Positions 21,057 through 29,831 are shown, counted from the first letter of the stretch. The stretch: DNA of 64,000 nucleotides from Nocardioides aurantiacus (GCF_003752505.1 NZ_RKHO01000001.1:1488001-1552000), one strand, 5' to 3'. The notes: generated from the sequence alone by a model not told the origin. Translations and numbers: made by a program.

Positions 21057-21935
21057 TCAGCCCTCGAGCGCCTGGATCGCCTCGTGCATCGTCAGGGTGC
21101 GCTGGGCCGACTCGACGTGGAGGTTCTCGACCATCTTGCCGCGGTAGGTCACCACGCCCGAGCCCCGTCCGTCCTCCCACGCCTGCAGGACGCCCCGGGC
21201 GTCCTCCACGGCCTCGGCGCTCGGCGCGAAGGCGGTGTTGGCGCCCTCGACCTGCCCGGGGTGGATGAGCGTCTTGCCGTCGAAGCCCATCTCGCGGCCC
21301 TGGCGGCACTCGGCGAGGAAGCCGTCGGTGTCCTTCACGTCGTTGTAGACGCCGTCGAGGATCGCCTTGCCGGTGGCGCGGGCGGCGAGCAGCGCGAGCG
21401 AGAGGCCGGTCAGCAGGGGCGCGCGACCGGGCACGTGCTCGGCGTACAGCTCCTTGACGAGGTCGTTGGTGCCCATCACCAGCACGGTGAGCCGTTCGGA
21501 GGCGGCGGCGATCTCCTCGGCGTGCAGCATCGCGTACGGCGTCTCGACCATCGCCCATAGCGAGGTGCGGTCGGGGGCGCCGTGGCGCTCGAGGGCGTCG
21601 ACGAGGGTGTGGACCGCCTCGGCGGAGGCGACCTTCGGCACCACGATGGCGTCGGGTCCGGCCTCGCACGCGGCGCGCAGGTCGTCGTCGTGCCACTCGG
21701 TGTCGGCGCCGTTGACGCGGATGGTGAGCTCGCGCCGGCCGTACTCGCCCGACGCGGCGGCCGTGGCGGCCGCCTCGCGGGCCGAGGCCTTGGCGTCGGG
21801 GGCGACGGCGTCCTCGAGGTCGAGGATCAGCCCGTCGCACGGCAGGGACTTGGCCTTCTCCAGGGCGCGCTTGTTGGAGGAGGGCATGTAGAGCACGGAG
21901 CGGCGGGGGCGGAACTGCTCGGGCGCGTCGGTCAT
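21057..21935 (-). CDS. HpcH/HpaI aldolase / CitE-type CoA-ester lyase
   Basis: 292 residues, TIM-barrel enzyme of the citrate lyase beta family. [18 protein letters not shown] opens the protein, [14 protein letters not shown] holds the metal/CoA region, ELTIRVNG carries the Arg, and [15 protein letters not shown] the metal-binding Glu. The C-terminal [20 protein letters not shown] is typical. Likely substrates are malyl-CoA, beta-methylmalyl-CoA or citramalyl-CoA; sequence alone cannot choose. Its ATG overlaps the stop of the next lyase gene (ATGA), so the two are co-translated. Confidence 0.88.
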   Translation of the reverse strand: MTDAPEQFRPRRSVLYMPSSNKRALEKAKSLPCDGLILDLEDAVAPDAKASAREAAATAAASGEYGRRELTIRVNGADTEWHDDDLRAACEAGPDAIVVPKVASAEAVHTLVDALERHGAPDRTSLWAMVETPYAMLHAEEIAAASERLTVLVMGTNDLVKELYAEHVPGRAPLLTGLSLALLAARATGKAILDGVYNDVKDTDGFLAECRQGREMGFDGKTLIHPGQVEGANTAFAPSAEAVEDARGVLQAWEDGRGSGVVTYRGKMVENLHVESAQRTLTMHEAIQALEG

Positions 21936-23017
21936 CGCGAGGCCTCCGTCACGATCGCGTCGTACTGCTCCTTCAGCGCGGGGTCGATCGCGGCCAGCTG
22001 CTCGGCGAGCTCGACCATGACGAGGCACTGCTTGAGCGAGGCGTCGTCCTCCATCTTGCCGTCGAGCATCACCGCGCCCGTGCCGTCGCCCATCGCCTCG
22101 ACGACGCGCCGCGCGTGGGCAACGTCCTCCGGGGCGGGGGAGAACACCCGGTTGGCGATGGCGATCTGCTTCGGGTGCAGCGACCAGGTGCCGACGCAGC
22201 CCAGCAGGAAGGCGTTGCGGAACTGGTCCTCGCACGCCACCACGTCGGTGATGTCGCCGAACGGGCCGTAGTAGGGGTAGATGCCGTGCATCGCGCAGGC
22301 GTCGACCATGCGGGCGATCGTGTAGTGCCACAGGTCCTGCTGGTAGGTCGGCCGCGACCCTTCGATGTCGCCGTCGACCGGGTCCTGGCGGACGAGGTAG
22401 CCGGGGTGGCCACCGCCCACGCGCGTGGTCTTCATCCGTCGGTCGGCGGCGAGGTCGGCCGGGCCGAGCGAGAGGCCCTGCATCCGCGGCGAGGCGCCGC
22501 AGATCTCCTCGACGTTGACCATGCCGCGGGCGGTCTCGAGGATCGCGTGCACCAGGATCGGCCGGTCGAGACCGGCCTTGGCCTCCAGCTGCGCGAGCAG
22601 CCGGTCGACGTAGTGGATGTCCTCGGCACCCTGGACCTTGGGCACCATGACGACGTCGAGGCGGTCGCCGATCTCGGTGACCAGCGTGGTCAGGTCGTCC
22701 AGGCCCCAGGGTGAGTCCAGCGCGTTGACGCGGGTCCACAGCTGGGTCGGGCCCCGACCGCCGCCGAGGTCGGGGGTCGCGCGGGCGATGTCGACCAGGC
22801 CCTGGCGCGCGGCAAGCTTGTTGTCGGCCTTGACGGCGTCCTCGAGGTTGCCGAGCAGCACGTCGACGGAGCCGACCATGTCGGGGACCTTGGCGGCCAT
22901 CTTGGGGTTGCTCGGGTCGAAGAAGTGGATGGCCCGGCTCGGCCGGGCGGGGATCTCGCGCAGCGGCGCCGGGGCACCGACCGCGAGCGGGGCGAAGAAG
23001 TCCTTGGCGCTGCGCAT
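21932..23017 (-). CDS. HpcH/HpaI aldolase family protein, malyl-CoA lyase-like
   Basis: 361 residues, longer than the CitE-like partner. [14 protein letters not shown] is the family metal site, [13 protein letters not shown] holds the Arg, [12 protein letters not shown] and [16 protein letters not shown] the Lys and Glu. [19 protein letters not shown] is the lid segment. This longer form resembles Mcl1-type L-malyl-CoA/beta-methylmalyl-CoA lyases. First gene of a two-gene operon behind a leaderless TAGCGT promoter. An ethylmalonyl-CoA or glyoxylate-assimilation role is possible, but crotonyl-CoA carboxylase genes are not in the window. Confidence 0.85.
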   Translation of the reverse strand: MRSAKDFFAPLAVGAPAPLREIPARPSRAIHFFDPSNPKMAAKVPDMVGSVDVLLGNLEDAVKADNKLAARQGLVDIARATPDLGGGRGPTQLWTRVNALDSPWGLDDLTTLVTEIGDRLDVVMVPKVQGAEDIHYVDRLLAQLEAKAGLDRPILVHAILETARGMVNVEEICGASPRMQGLSLGPADLAADRRMKTTRVGGGHPGYLVRQDPVDGDIEGSRPTYQQDLWHYTIARMVDACAMHGIYPYYGPFGDITDVVACEDQFRNAFLLGCVGTWSLHPKQIAIANRVFSPAPEDVAHARRVVEAMGDGTGAVMLDGKMEDDASLKQCLVMVELAEQLAAIDPALKEQYDAIVTEASR

Positions 23018-23024
23018 GCGCGGG

Positions 23025-23030
23025 ACGCTA
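23025..23030 (-). promoter_or_regulatory. -10 box TAGCGT of the CoA-lyase operon, leaderless
   Basis: Minus-strand TAGCGT, 7 bases, then the ATG at 23017. Confidence 0.55.
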
Positions 23031-23138
23031 GCAGCGGCGTTCCGAGCGCGGGTATGAGCAATCCCACGCCGACCGGGGCCGCCCCGGGCGCGTCGCGACC
23101 CGGCCGTCCAGAACTGAACGGGTCAAGATTGAACCGCT

Positions 23139-23144
23139 GGGTAC
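23139..23144 (+). promoter_or_regulatory. Possible SigB/SigF-type -10 (GGGTAC) of dps
   Basis: GGGTAC lies 41 bases before the dps GTG. Stress sigma factors of the SigB/SigF group in actinobacteria use a GGGTA-type -10, and Dps is a usual target. The -35 side (GGGTCA near 23120) matches poorly, so this is tentative. Confidence 0.28.
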
Positions 23145-23185
23145 ACAGGGGTCTCACCGACGAAGAACGCGTGGAAGGAACTGTC

Positions 23186-23731
23186 GTGCCCGACATCAGC
23201 TACACCACCCCCGGCCTTGACACCGACCAGAGCACCCGGGTCATCGACCTGCTGCAGTACCGCCTGGCGGCGTACAACGACCTCCACCTGACCCTCAAGC
23301 ACGTGCACTGGAACGTCGTCGGCCCCAACTTCATCGCCGTCCACGAGATGATCGACCCCCAGGTCGAGCTCGTCCGCGGCTTCGCCGACGAGGTGGCCGA
23401 GCGGATCGCGACCATGGGCGGCTCGCCCGGCGGCACCACCGGCGACATCGCCCGGGTCCGCGACTGGGACGACTACGCCCTGCGCCGCGACACCGTGGCC
23501 GCCCACCTCGGCGCGCTCGACCTCGTCTACCGCGGCGTGGTGACCTCCAACCGCGACGCGATCGCCGAGCTCGGCGACCTCGACCCGATCACCGAGGACA
23601 TCGTCATCGCGCACACCGCCGAGCTGGAGAAGTTCCAGTGGTTCGTCCGGGCGCACCTCGAGAACGCCGCCGGTGAGATCACCACCACCGGCAGCGCGAG
23701 CGAGACCGGCGCGGCGGACGCCTCGCGCTGA
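23186..23731 (+). CDS. dps: Dps family DNA-protection / ferritin-like protein
   Basis: 181 residues from the GTG at 23186, preceded by GGAAGGAA. Dps forms a 12-mer that oxidises and stores iron and shields DNA. Ferroxidase ligands are visible: His in HLTLKHVHWNVVG, and Asp/Glu in MIDPQVELVRGFADEVAERI. The C-terminal helix (ELEKFQWFVRAHLENA) is followed by a short Thr/Ser/Ala-rich tail. It stands alone, with a strong hairpin behind it. Confidence 0.95.
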   Translation: MPDISYTTPGLDTDQSTRVIDLLQYRLAAYNDLHLTLKHVHWNVVGPNFIAVHEMIDPQVELVRGFADEVAERIATMGGSPGGTTGDIARVRDWDDYALRRDTVAAHLGALDLVYRGVVTSNRDAIAELGDLDPITEDIVIAHTAELEKFQWFVRAHLENAAGEITTTGSASETGAADASR

Positions 23732-23758
23732 TCCGACCGGGAGCCTGCTCCCGCACCT

Positions 23759-23798
23759 GACGAGACCCGGTGGGCCCGACGGCCCGCCGGGTCTCGTC
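23759..23798 (+). terminator. Long hairpin terminator after dps
   Basis: GACGAGACCCGGTGGG and CCCGCCGGGTCTCGTC pair over 16 bp with one G-T wobble, and two more inner pairs close a small loop. It lies 27 bases after the dps stop. There is no T-run; such hairpin-only terminators are common in actinobacteria. Confidence 0.75.
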
Positions 23799-23827
23799 GT
23801 ACGCCGGCACCGGAGCCTCACCGGGTC

Positions 23828-23833
23828 TAGCGT
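23828..23833 (+). promoter_or_regulatory. -10 box TAGCGT of the secreted barrel protein
   Basis: TAGCGT 43 bases before the GTG start at 23876, giving a leader with GAGGAG as ribosome binding site. Confidence 0.4.
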
Positions 23834-23875
23834 GGCCGCGACGGGGTCGCCCGTCGGTCCCCCGAGGAGCCCGTC

Positions 23876-24751
23876 GTGCCCGTCACCCGCCGTCCTGCCC
23901 GGCCCGTCCGACCCGGGGTGGTCGCCCTGGTGCTCGCCGCCGTCGTGGCGACGGTCGTCGCCGGGGGCGCCCAGCCCGCCGGTGCGGCGAGCCCGCCGAC
24001 CCGTGCCACCTGGGTCTGGGGCCGGCCCGCGCCCGGCCCGCTGGTCACGTGGGCGACCAAGCAGCGGGTCGGCGAGCTGTTCGTCGCCGTGCCCCGCTCG
24101 CTGCCGACCTCCACCGACCTCGCCTGGGTGCGGGACGTGTCGCGCCGGGCCCACAAGGCGGGGATCCGGGTGGCGGCGCTGGGCTCGGCCACGGAGTGGA
24201 TCGACCGCCCGGCCGAGGCGGTGGCCTGGCAGCGCGACGCGCTGGCCACCGGGCTCTTCGACGGCGTGCACCTCGACGTCGAGCCGTGGCTGCACCCGGC
24301 GTGGGACACCGACCGGGCGGGCGTGGTCGCGGGCTACCTGCGGCTGCTCGACGAGGTGGGTGCGGCCACGACGCTGCCGCTCGAGGTCGACGTGGCGTTC
24401 TGGCTGCACACCGTGCCCACCGCCGAGGGCGTCGCGCTCGACGCCGCGGTGGCGCGTCGCGTCGACGCCCTCACCGCGATGACCTACCGCGACACCGTGA
24501 CCGGCCCCGACAGCATCACCGACCTCGGCCGCCCGGTGCTGGCGACGGCGACCGCGGCGGGGAAGCCGTGCCGGCTGGCCGTCGAGACCCGCTTCCTCGG
24601 CACCGACCCCGTGGCCCAGAAGCAGACCTTCTGGGGCCAGGGGGCGGGGGCGCTGGCGACGGCGCTCGCGGGGGTGGACGCCGCCCTGGCCGGCGACGCG
24701 GCGTACGCCGGGACGGCGGTGCACGACGAGGCCGGCTGGCGGGCGCTCTAG
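23876..24751 (+). CDS. Secreted TIM-barrel (glycoside hydrolase-like) protein
   Basis: 291 residues. A basic N-terminus and hydrophobic stretch (VVALVLAAVVATVVAGG) end in a signal peptidase site near AGAAS, so the protein is exported. The mature part reads like a barrel hydrolase: VRVAALGS-type strand, FDGVHLDVEPWL with the acidic DxE pair, LPLEVDVAFWL, and LTAMTYRDT. That HLDVEP / AMTYR pattern is seen in GH18-like and related putative glycosidases. Substrate is unknown. GTG start with GAGGAG a few bases before. It converges with gnd. Confidence 0.72.
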   Translation: MPVTRRPARPVRPGVVALVLAAVVATVVAGGAQPAGAASPPTRATWVWGRPAPGPLVTWATKQRVGELFVAVPRSLPTSTDLAWVRDVSRRAHKAGIRVAALGSATEWIDRPAEAVAWQRDALATGLFDGVHLDVEPWLHPAWDTDRAGVVAGYLRLLDEVGAATTLPLEVDVAFWLHTVPTAEGVALDAAVARRVDALTAMTYRDTVTGPDSITDLGRPVLATATAAGKPCRLAVETRFLGTDPVAQKQTFWGQGAGALATALAGVDAALAGDAAYAGTAVHDEAGWRAL

Positions 24752-24761
24752 CCCGGTCGGC

Positions 24762-26207
24762 TCAGGCGTCGACCTCGGAGCGGTCGCCGGCCCACAGCGT
24801 GTGGAAGCTGCCCTCGCGGTCGGTGCGGGCGTAGGTGTGGGCACCGAAGTTGTCCCGCAGCGCCTGGATCAGCGCGGCCGGGAGGCGGTCACGCCGCAGC
24901 GCGTCGAAGTAGGACAGCGACGAGGCGAACGCCGGCACCGGGATCCCGGCCTGCGTGGCGGCCACGACGACGCGGCGCCACCCGGCCTCGCCCTCCTTGA
25001 GCGCCCGGGAGAAGTACTCCTGGGTCATCAGGGTGGTCAGGTCGGGCTCGGCCTCGTAGGCCTCGCGGATCCGGTCGAGGAACTTGGCCCGGATGATGCA
25101 CCCACCGCGCCAGATGGTGGCCAGGTCGCCGGGGGAGACGTCCCAGCCGTGCTGGTTGCTGCCCTCGACGATTTGGTCGAACCCCTGGGCGTAGGCGACC
25201 ACCTTGGCGGCGTACAGCGCGGCGCGGACGTCCTCGACGAACCCGGCCTCGTCGTCGACGCCCGGGGTGTCGCTGGTCTGCGAGAACACCGCGCGCGCGG
25301 CCTCGCGCTGCTCGACGTGGCCCGAGACGCTGCGGGCGAAGGTCGCCTCGGCGATGCCGGTGACGGGGACGCCGAGGTCGAGCGCGCTCTGCACCGTCCA
25401 GCGGCCGGTGCCCTTCTGCTCGGCGGCGTCGACGACCACGTCGACGAAGGGCCGGCCGGTGGCGGCGTCGGTGTGCGCCAGCACGTCGGCGGTCATCTCG
25501 ATCAGGAAGGAGTCCAGGTCGCCCTCGTTCCACTCGCGGAACACCTCGGCGAGCTCGGCCGGCTCCTTGCCCAGGACGTTGCGGAGCACGTCGTAGGCCT
25601 CGGCGATCAGCTGCATGTCGGCGTATTCGATGCCGTTGTGGACCATCTTGACGAAGTGGCCGGCGCCGTCCGGACCGACGTGGGTCGCGCACGACGTGCC
25701 GTCGACCTGCGCCGCGATGTCCTCGACGACCGGGCCGAGGGTCGCGTAGGCGTGCTCGGAGCCGCCGACCATGATCGAGGGCCCGTGGAGCGCGCCCTCC
25801 TCGCCGCCGGAGACGCCCATCCCGACGAAGTGCAGGCCCTTCTTCTCCAGGGCCTCCTGACGGCGCAGGGTGTCGGCGAAGTGGGCGTTGCCGCCGTCCA
25901 CGACGATGTCGCCCTCGTCGAGCAGCGGGACCAGGTCGTCGATGACGGCGTCGGTGGCCTCGCCCGCCTTGACCATGATGATGATCGCGCGGGGCTGGCG
26001 GATGCTCGCGACGAAGTCCTCGAGGGACTCCGACCCGACGAAGTCGCCGTCGTCGCCGTGCTCCTCCAGGAGCCGGGTCATCTTCTCGGTCGAACGGTTG
26101 TGCACCGCGATGGTGTGACCGTGGCGGGCGATGTTGCGGGCCAGGTTGCTGCCCATCACGGCCAGGCCGGTCAGGCCGATCTCGGCGGTCGGCTCGTGTG
26201 TGCTCAC
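24762..26207 (-). CDS. gnd: 6-phosphogluconate dehydrogenase (decarboxylating)
   Basis: Oxidises 6-phosphogluconate to ribulose 5-phosphate, CO2 and NADPH. 481 residues, the long E. coli-like form. The Rossmann start is GLTGLAVMGSNLARNIARHG, with HNRST for NADP. Catalytic Lys is in GHFVKMVHNGIEYADMQL; IWRGGCIIRAKFL and the C-terminal ALIQALRDNFGAHTYARTD follow. GTG at 26207 with GAGGAG upstream. It lies away from the zwf-opcA-pgl block at 48-51 kb whose product chain it continues. Confidence 0.97.
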   Translation of the reverse strand: MSTHEPTAEIGLTGLAVMGSNLARNIARHGHTIAVHNRSTEKMTRLLEEHGDDGDFVGSESLEDFVASIRQPRAIIIMVKAGEATDAVIDDLVPLLDEGDIVVDGGNAHFADTLRRQEALEKKGLHFVGMGVSGGEEGALHGPSIMVGGSEHAYATLGPVVEDIAAQVDGTSCATHVGPDGAGHFVKMVHNGIEYADMQLIAEAYDVLRNVLGKEPAELAEVFREWNEGDLDSFLIEMTADVLAHTDAATGRPFVDVVVDAAEQKGTGRWTVQSALDLGVPVTGIAEATFARSVSGHVEQREAARAVFSQTSDTPGVDDEAGFVEDVRAALYAAKVVAYAQGFDQIVEGSNQHGWDVSPGDLATIWRGGCIIRAKFLDRIREAYEAEPDLTTLMTQEYFSRALKEGEAGWRRVVVAATQAGIPVPAFASSLSYFDALRRDRLPAALIQALRDNFGAHTYARTDREGSFHTLWAGDRSEVDA

Positions 26208-26349
26208 GTCTGCTCCTCGGTGCTGGGTCGCGCGGCCCGGGGCCTCCCGGACCAGGACGGTCGACGGGAGCCGGGCCGTGTGCGACGTACCCCGGGGGGC
26301 GGCGGGTCACACACACCCACGGCTGCTGGCCGGGCGGCCGGCCCGAGGC

Positions 26350-26538
26350 TCAGAGCCAGGTCTGGCCGCCGCCGTTGGGTCCGCGCACGGCCGCGTCGGC
26401 CTCTGCCTGGCGGACGGCCTCGTGGACCTGGCGGTCACCCTCGCCGATCCGGCGGCCACTGCGCTTCTCGCGCACGTAGAGGACGGCGACGACGGCGATC
26501 AGCAGCACCCACAGCGAGATCCAGAACCAGCTCGGCAC
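26350..26538 (-). CDS. Small single-pass membrane protein
   Basis: 62 residues from the GTG at 26538, chosen because GGAGGGA lies 7 bases before it; an in-frame ATG at 26577 would add 13 residues. One helix (SWFWISLWVLLIAVVAVLYV) is followed by a charged tail RREKRSG-like and a helix with HEAVRQAEADAAV. No family was recognised. Between gnd and a SRPBCC gene, all on the minus strand. Confidence 0.6.
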   Translation of the reverse strand: MPSWFWISLWVLLIAVVAVLYVREKRSGRRIGEGDRQVHEAVRQAEADAAVRGPNGGGQTWL

Positions 26539-26601
26539 GACCGTCTCCCTCCGACGCCCCGGTGTGGGGATCGTCATGGTACGCCGCGGCGCGCGACCGG
26601 A

Positions 26602-27012
26602 CTAGGGCGACACGAGGCGGGAGAGCGCCAGCCGCGCCAGCGGGGCGTACGCCGCCACGACCGGCAGCGCGCCGGTGACCACCAGCCAGGTCGCCGAGCC
26701 CCCGGTGGTGGCCTCGACCCCGTGCTCGAGGTGCAGGTGCGGCAGCCCGGGGAGCGGGCCGAGGCGCACCTCCCAGGCCCAGGTCCGGGCGGCCTCGTCC
26801 ACCTCCAGCACGGTGAAGGGGATCCCGACGGTGGGGTGGGGGAGCAGCCCGGCGCGGACGGTGCCGGTCGCCCCGGTGACCAGCCGCGGCACGTCGACGT
26901 CGACGCGCTGGATCTGCGGCGACCAGGTCGACCAGAGCGCCGGGTCGGCGTACCGCTCCCAGGCGAGGTCGGCAGGGGCGGTTCCCGAGGCGCGCAGCGT
27001 CACCGTGGTCAT
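26602..27012 (-). CDS. SRPBCC (START-like) family protein
   Basis: 136 residues with the polyketide-cyclase/dehydrase layout: LAWERYADPALWSTWSPQIQ at the N-terminus, strands LVTGATGTVRAG and GIPFTVLEVDEAARTWAWEV, and a long C-terminal helix (PLARLALSRLV). Such proteins bind hydrophobic small ligands in a helix-grip cavity. The ligand is unknown. A leaderless promoter precedes the ATG. Divergent from a second SRPBCC gene at 27106, with which it shares the fold but little sequence. Confidence 0.82.
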   Translation of the reverse strand: MTTVTLRASGTAPADLAWERYADPALWSTWSPQIQRVDVDVPRLVTGATGTVRAGLLPHPTVGIPFTVLEVDEAARTWAWEVRLGPLPGLPHLHLEHGVEATTGGSATWLVVTGALPVVAAYAPLARLALSRLVSP

Positions 27013-27018
27013 GCACCG

Positions 27019-27024
27019 ACGCTA
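27019..27024 (-). promoter_or_regulatory. -10 box TAGCGT of the minus-strand SRPBCC gene, leaderless
   Basis: Minus-strand TAGCGT, 6 bases, then the ATG at 27012. Confidence 0.55.
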
Positions 27025-27049
27025 GCCGTGGGTGCCTGCGGGCCCCGGC

Positions 27050-27055
27050 TAGGTT
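27050..27055 (+). promoter_or_regulatory. -10 box TAGGTT of the plus-strand SRPBCC operon
   Basis: TAGGTT 51 bases before the ATG at 27106; the leader includes GAGGAG shortly before the start. Faces away from the box at 27019-27024. Confidence 0.4.
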
Positions 27056-27105
27056 GGGGCGGACGGTCCGGTCGTCCGACCCCACCGCCGACGACGAGGA
27101 GCACG

Positions 27106-27570
27106 ATGACCCGCTTCACCGCCAGCAAGCAGTCCGCCGCCACGGTGCGGTCCTCCCCGAAGGAGGTCTGGGCGGCGCTGACCAACCCGGAGCTGCTGCC
27201 GCGCCTGACGCCGTACCTCCAGCGCATCGACGCCGACGGCGACACCTGGACCTGGCACGTCACCCGCGTGCCGGTGCTCGGCAAGTCGATCGGCTCGACC
27301 TTCGTGGAGCAGATGCACTTCGACGAGCCGGACCGCATCAGCTACGCCCCGCACCCGGACCACCCCGACCAGCAGACGCAGGTCCGCGGGGAGTACCACC
27401 TCGAGGGCCGCGACGGCGGCACCCGCCTGTCGATCGACATCGAGGTCAGTGTCGAGCTGCCGTTCCCCCGGGTGGCCCGCGTCCCGGTCGAGGGTGCGAT
27501 GGTCACGGTGATGAGCGGCATGGGCGTCGCCTTCTCCCGCAACCTGCTGCGTCACCTGGGTGAGCGCTGA
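27106..27570 (+). CDS. DUF2505/COQ10-like SRPBCC protein
   Basis: 154 residues. SPKEVWAALTNPELLPRLTPY is the usual SRPBCC N-terminal helix-strand, then WTWHVTRVPVLGKSIGSTF, RISYAPHPDHPDQQTQVRGEY and a C-terminal helix VTVMSGMGVAFSRNLLRHLG. This resembles actinobacterial DUF2505-like lipid/quinone-binding members, but the exact family is uncertain. ATG with GAGGAG upstream. Its TGA shares a base with the ATG of the next gene. Confidence 0.78.
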   Translation: MTRFTASKQSAATVRSSPKEVWAALTNPELLPRLTPYLQRIDADGDTWTWHVTRVPVLGKSIGSTFVEQMHFDEPDRISYAPHPDHPDQQTQVRGEYHLEGRDGGTRLSIDIEVSVELPFPRVARVPVEGAMVTVMSGMGVAFSRNLLRHLGER

Positions 27571-28631
27571 TGCGCCTCCTGGTGATCGGTGCCTCCGGGT
27601 ACGTCGGGTCGCGGCTCGTCCCCGCCTTCCTCGAGGCCGGCCACGAGGTCGTGGCCGCGTCCTCCTCCCAGCCCCGCCCCGACCGCTTCGCGTGGGGCCA
27701 CGACGTGGAGTGGCGTCGCTGCGACGTCACCGACGTCGACCAGGTGGCCGACGCGCTCGAGGACGTCGACGGGGTCTGCTACCTCGTGCACTCCCTGGAC
27801 CGCCGCTCCTTCGAGGACCGCGACCGGGTCGGCGCCGAGACGGTGCGTGACGCCGTCCTCGCGAGCGACGTCACCCGCGTGGTCTACCTCTCCGGGCTCG
27901 TCCCCGACGTGCCCACCCAGGACCTGTCCGGCCACATCTCCTCGCGCCTGGAGGTCGAGGAGATCCTCGCCGAGGCCGCGTCGCCGACGTGCTCGGTGGT
28001 CTCGCTGCGTGCCGGCGTCGTGGTCGGCGCCGGTTCGACCTCCTTCGAGGTGATCCGCCAGCTCGCCACCCTGCTGGTCGTGCAGCCGGTGCCGACCTGG
28101 CTCGAGTACCGGGTGCAGCCGATCGCCGTGACCGACGTGCTCCGGGCGATGGTGGAGGCCTTCGCGGACGACCGGCTCACCGGCGCGGTCGACATCGGCG
28201 GCCCGAGCGTGCTGCCCTACGCCCGGCTGCTCGCCGAGTGCTCCCGCGCGGCCGGCCTGCTGCGCATCCGGATCCCGATCGTCTCGGTGCCGTCCTCGCT
28301 GGTCAGCCTGGGTGCGGCCGCGATGGTCGCGGCGCCGTTCTGGACCGTCTCCTCGCTGGTGCAGAGCCTGCGCCACGACATGGTCTGCCGCCCCGGTCAC
28401 ACCTGGGAGCCCCGCGACGGCCGGCCGCTGCTGGGCATCCGGGAGGCGATGGCCCGGGCCTTCGGCGAGCCGGGCAGCACCCCCGAGGCGCCGCTGCCCA
28501 GCGACGCGGAGTGGACCCGCTCGCGGGCACCCCTCCTCGACGAGCTGCACGCCCCGGCGACCGTCCGGGCCGGTGCGAGCCTGGTGCTCAAGCGCGCCCG
28601 GTCGGCGCTCTCGGTGCTCCCCGGCTTCTAG
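27570..28631 (+). CDS. NAD(P)-binding epimerase/SDR-type protein
   Basis: 353 residues, atypical short-chain dehydrogenase. The Rossmann motif GASGYVGSRLVPAFLEAGHEV opens the protein; the middle has RVVYLSGLVPD, LRAGVVVGAGSTSFEVI and YRVQPIAVTDVLRAMV, as in NmrA/YbjT-like members. The classical YxxxK catalytic pair is not evident, so it may bind NAD(P) without classic dehydrogenase chemistry. The C-terminal third is alanine/valine-rich. Coupled to the SRPBCC gene by TGATG, so the two may act on one hydrophobic substrate (inference). Confidence 0.83.
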   Translation: MRLLVIGASGYVGSRLVPAFLEAGHEVVAASSSQPRPDRFAWGHDVEWRRCDVTDVDQVADALEDVDGVCYLVHSLDRRSFEDRDRVGAETVRDAVLASDVTRVVYLSGLVPDVPTQDLSGHISSRLEVEEILAEAASPTCSVVSLRAGVVVGAGSTSFEVIRQLATLLVVQPVPTWLEYRVQPIAVTDVLRAMVEAFADDRLTGAVDIGGPSVLPYARLLAECSRAAGLLRIRIPIVSVPSSLVSLGAAAMVAAPFWTVSSLVQSLRHDMVCRPGHTWEPRDGRPLLGIREAMARAFGEPGSTPEAPLPSDAEWTRSRAPLLDELHAPATVRAGASLVLKRARSALSVLPGF

Positions 28632-28649
28632 CCCTGGCAGGGTGGGGCC

Positions 28650-29684
28650 ATGGACCTGGGACTGCAGCTGGGCTACTGGGGCGCGCAGCCCCCGTCCGGG
28701 ACGGCCGAGCTGGTCGCCGCCGCCGAGGACGCGGGCTTCGACGCGCTCTTCACCGCCGAGGCGTGGGGGTCCGACGCCCTGACCCCGCTGGCGTGGTGGG
28801 GCCGTGAGACGCAGCGGCTGCGGCTCGGCACGAGCATCGTGCAGCTGTCGGGCCGGGCGCCGACGAGCATCGCGATGCACGCCCTCACCCTGGACCACCT
28901 CTCCGGCGGCCGGGTGGTGCTCGGCATGGGCGTGAGCGGCCCCCAGGTCGTCGAGGGCTGGTACGGCGCGCCGTTCGCCAAGCCGCTCGCCCGTACCCGC
29001 GAGGTGGTCGACATCGTCCGGCAGGTGCTCGCCCGCGAGGCCCCGGTCACCAACGACGGCCCCCACCACCCGCTGCCGTACGCCGGCGAGGGGTCGACCG
29101 GGCTGGGCAAGCCGCTGCGCTCGATCGTGCACCCGCTCCGCGCCGACCTGCCGATCTGGCTGGGGGCCGAGGGACCGAGGAACGTCGCCCTCGCCGCCGA
29201 GATCGCCGACGGCTGGCTCCCGCTGTTCTTCTCGCCCGCCTCCGCCGACCTCTACCGCCCCTGGCTGGCCGAGGGCTTCGCCCGCCCGGGGGCGCGGCGC
29301 ACGGCGGCGACGTTCGAGATCGCCGCGACCTGCCACCTCGAGGTCACCGACGACCCGGGTCCGGTGTACGCCGCGCTGAAGCCGTCCGTGGCGCTCTACA
29401 TGGGCGGGATGGGGGCCAAGGGGCAGAACTTCCACCACGAGGTGTTCGTGCGGATGGGCCACGCCGACCTGGCCCGCGACGTGCAGGAGCTCTACCTCGA
29501 GGGCCGCAAGGACGAGGCGGCCGCGCTCGTGCCCGACGAGCTCGTCGACCAGCTGCACATCGTCGGCGACGCCGCCAAGGTGCGCGAGCGCGTCGCGGAG
29601 TGGGAGGCGGCCGGCGTCACGATGCTGCTGCTCAGCCTGACCTCGCCCGACGAGGTGCGGCGGGTGGCCGAGACCCTGGCCTGA
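28650..29684 (+). CDS. LLM-class F420-dependent oxidoreductase
   Basis: 344 residues, luciferase-like monooxygenase fold. LGLQLGYWGAQPPSGTAELV opens the barrel; LRLGTSIVQLSGRAPTSIAM, LDHLSGGRVVLGMGVSGPQV and PIWLGAEGPRNVALAAEIADGWLP are the family segments that mark F420-dependent and not FMN-dependent members. Substrate unknown. The ATG follows CAGGGT-N6, a weaker leaderless-like box, 18 bases after the preceding stop. Confidence 0.88.
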   Translation: MDLGLQLGYWGAQPPSGTAELVAAAEDAGFDALFTAEAWGSDALTPLAWWGRETQRLRLGTSIVQLSGRAPTSIAMHALTLDHLSGGRVVLGMGVSGPQVVEGWYGAPFAKPLARTREVVDIVRQVLAREAPVTNDGPHHPLPYAGEGSTGLGKPLRSIVHPLRADLPIWLGAEGPRNVALAAEIADGWLPLFFSPASADLYRPWLAEGFARPGARRTAATFEIAATCHLEVTDDPGPVYAALKPSVALYMGGMGAKGQNFHHEVFVRMGHADLARDVQELYLEGRKDEAAALVPDELVDQLHIVGDAAKVRERVAEWEAAGVTMLLLSLTSPDEVRRVAETLA

Positions 29685-29831
29685 GGCCGGTGCCCGCGCT
29701 CGGGAGGCGTCGACGCCGTCCGGCTCCCCCAGCTGCACCAGGTCGCCGTCGAGGCCCAGCAGGTCGGGGCCCCACGGGGCCAGCGCCCGCCCACGGCCGC
29801 CCAGGTGCGGGCTGTCGGCGGGTCCTGCGGC

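Noticed and set aside
23109-23124. A stray copy of the 32-bp repeat before dps
   Set aside because: CAGAACTG is shared with the right array, but the next bases diverge (AACGGGTC against CCCGGTCG) and there is no second unit.
29685-29831. Relict gene between the oxidoreductase and methyltransferase genes
   Set aside because: A minus-strand stretch reads like protein (ALAPWGPDLLGLDGDLVQLG), but it has no start or family match and is too short to support.
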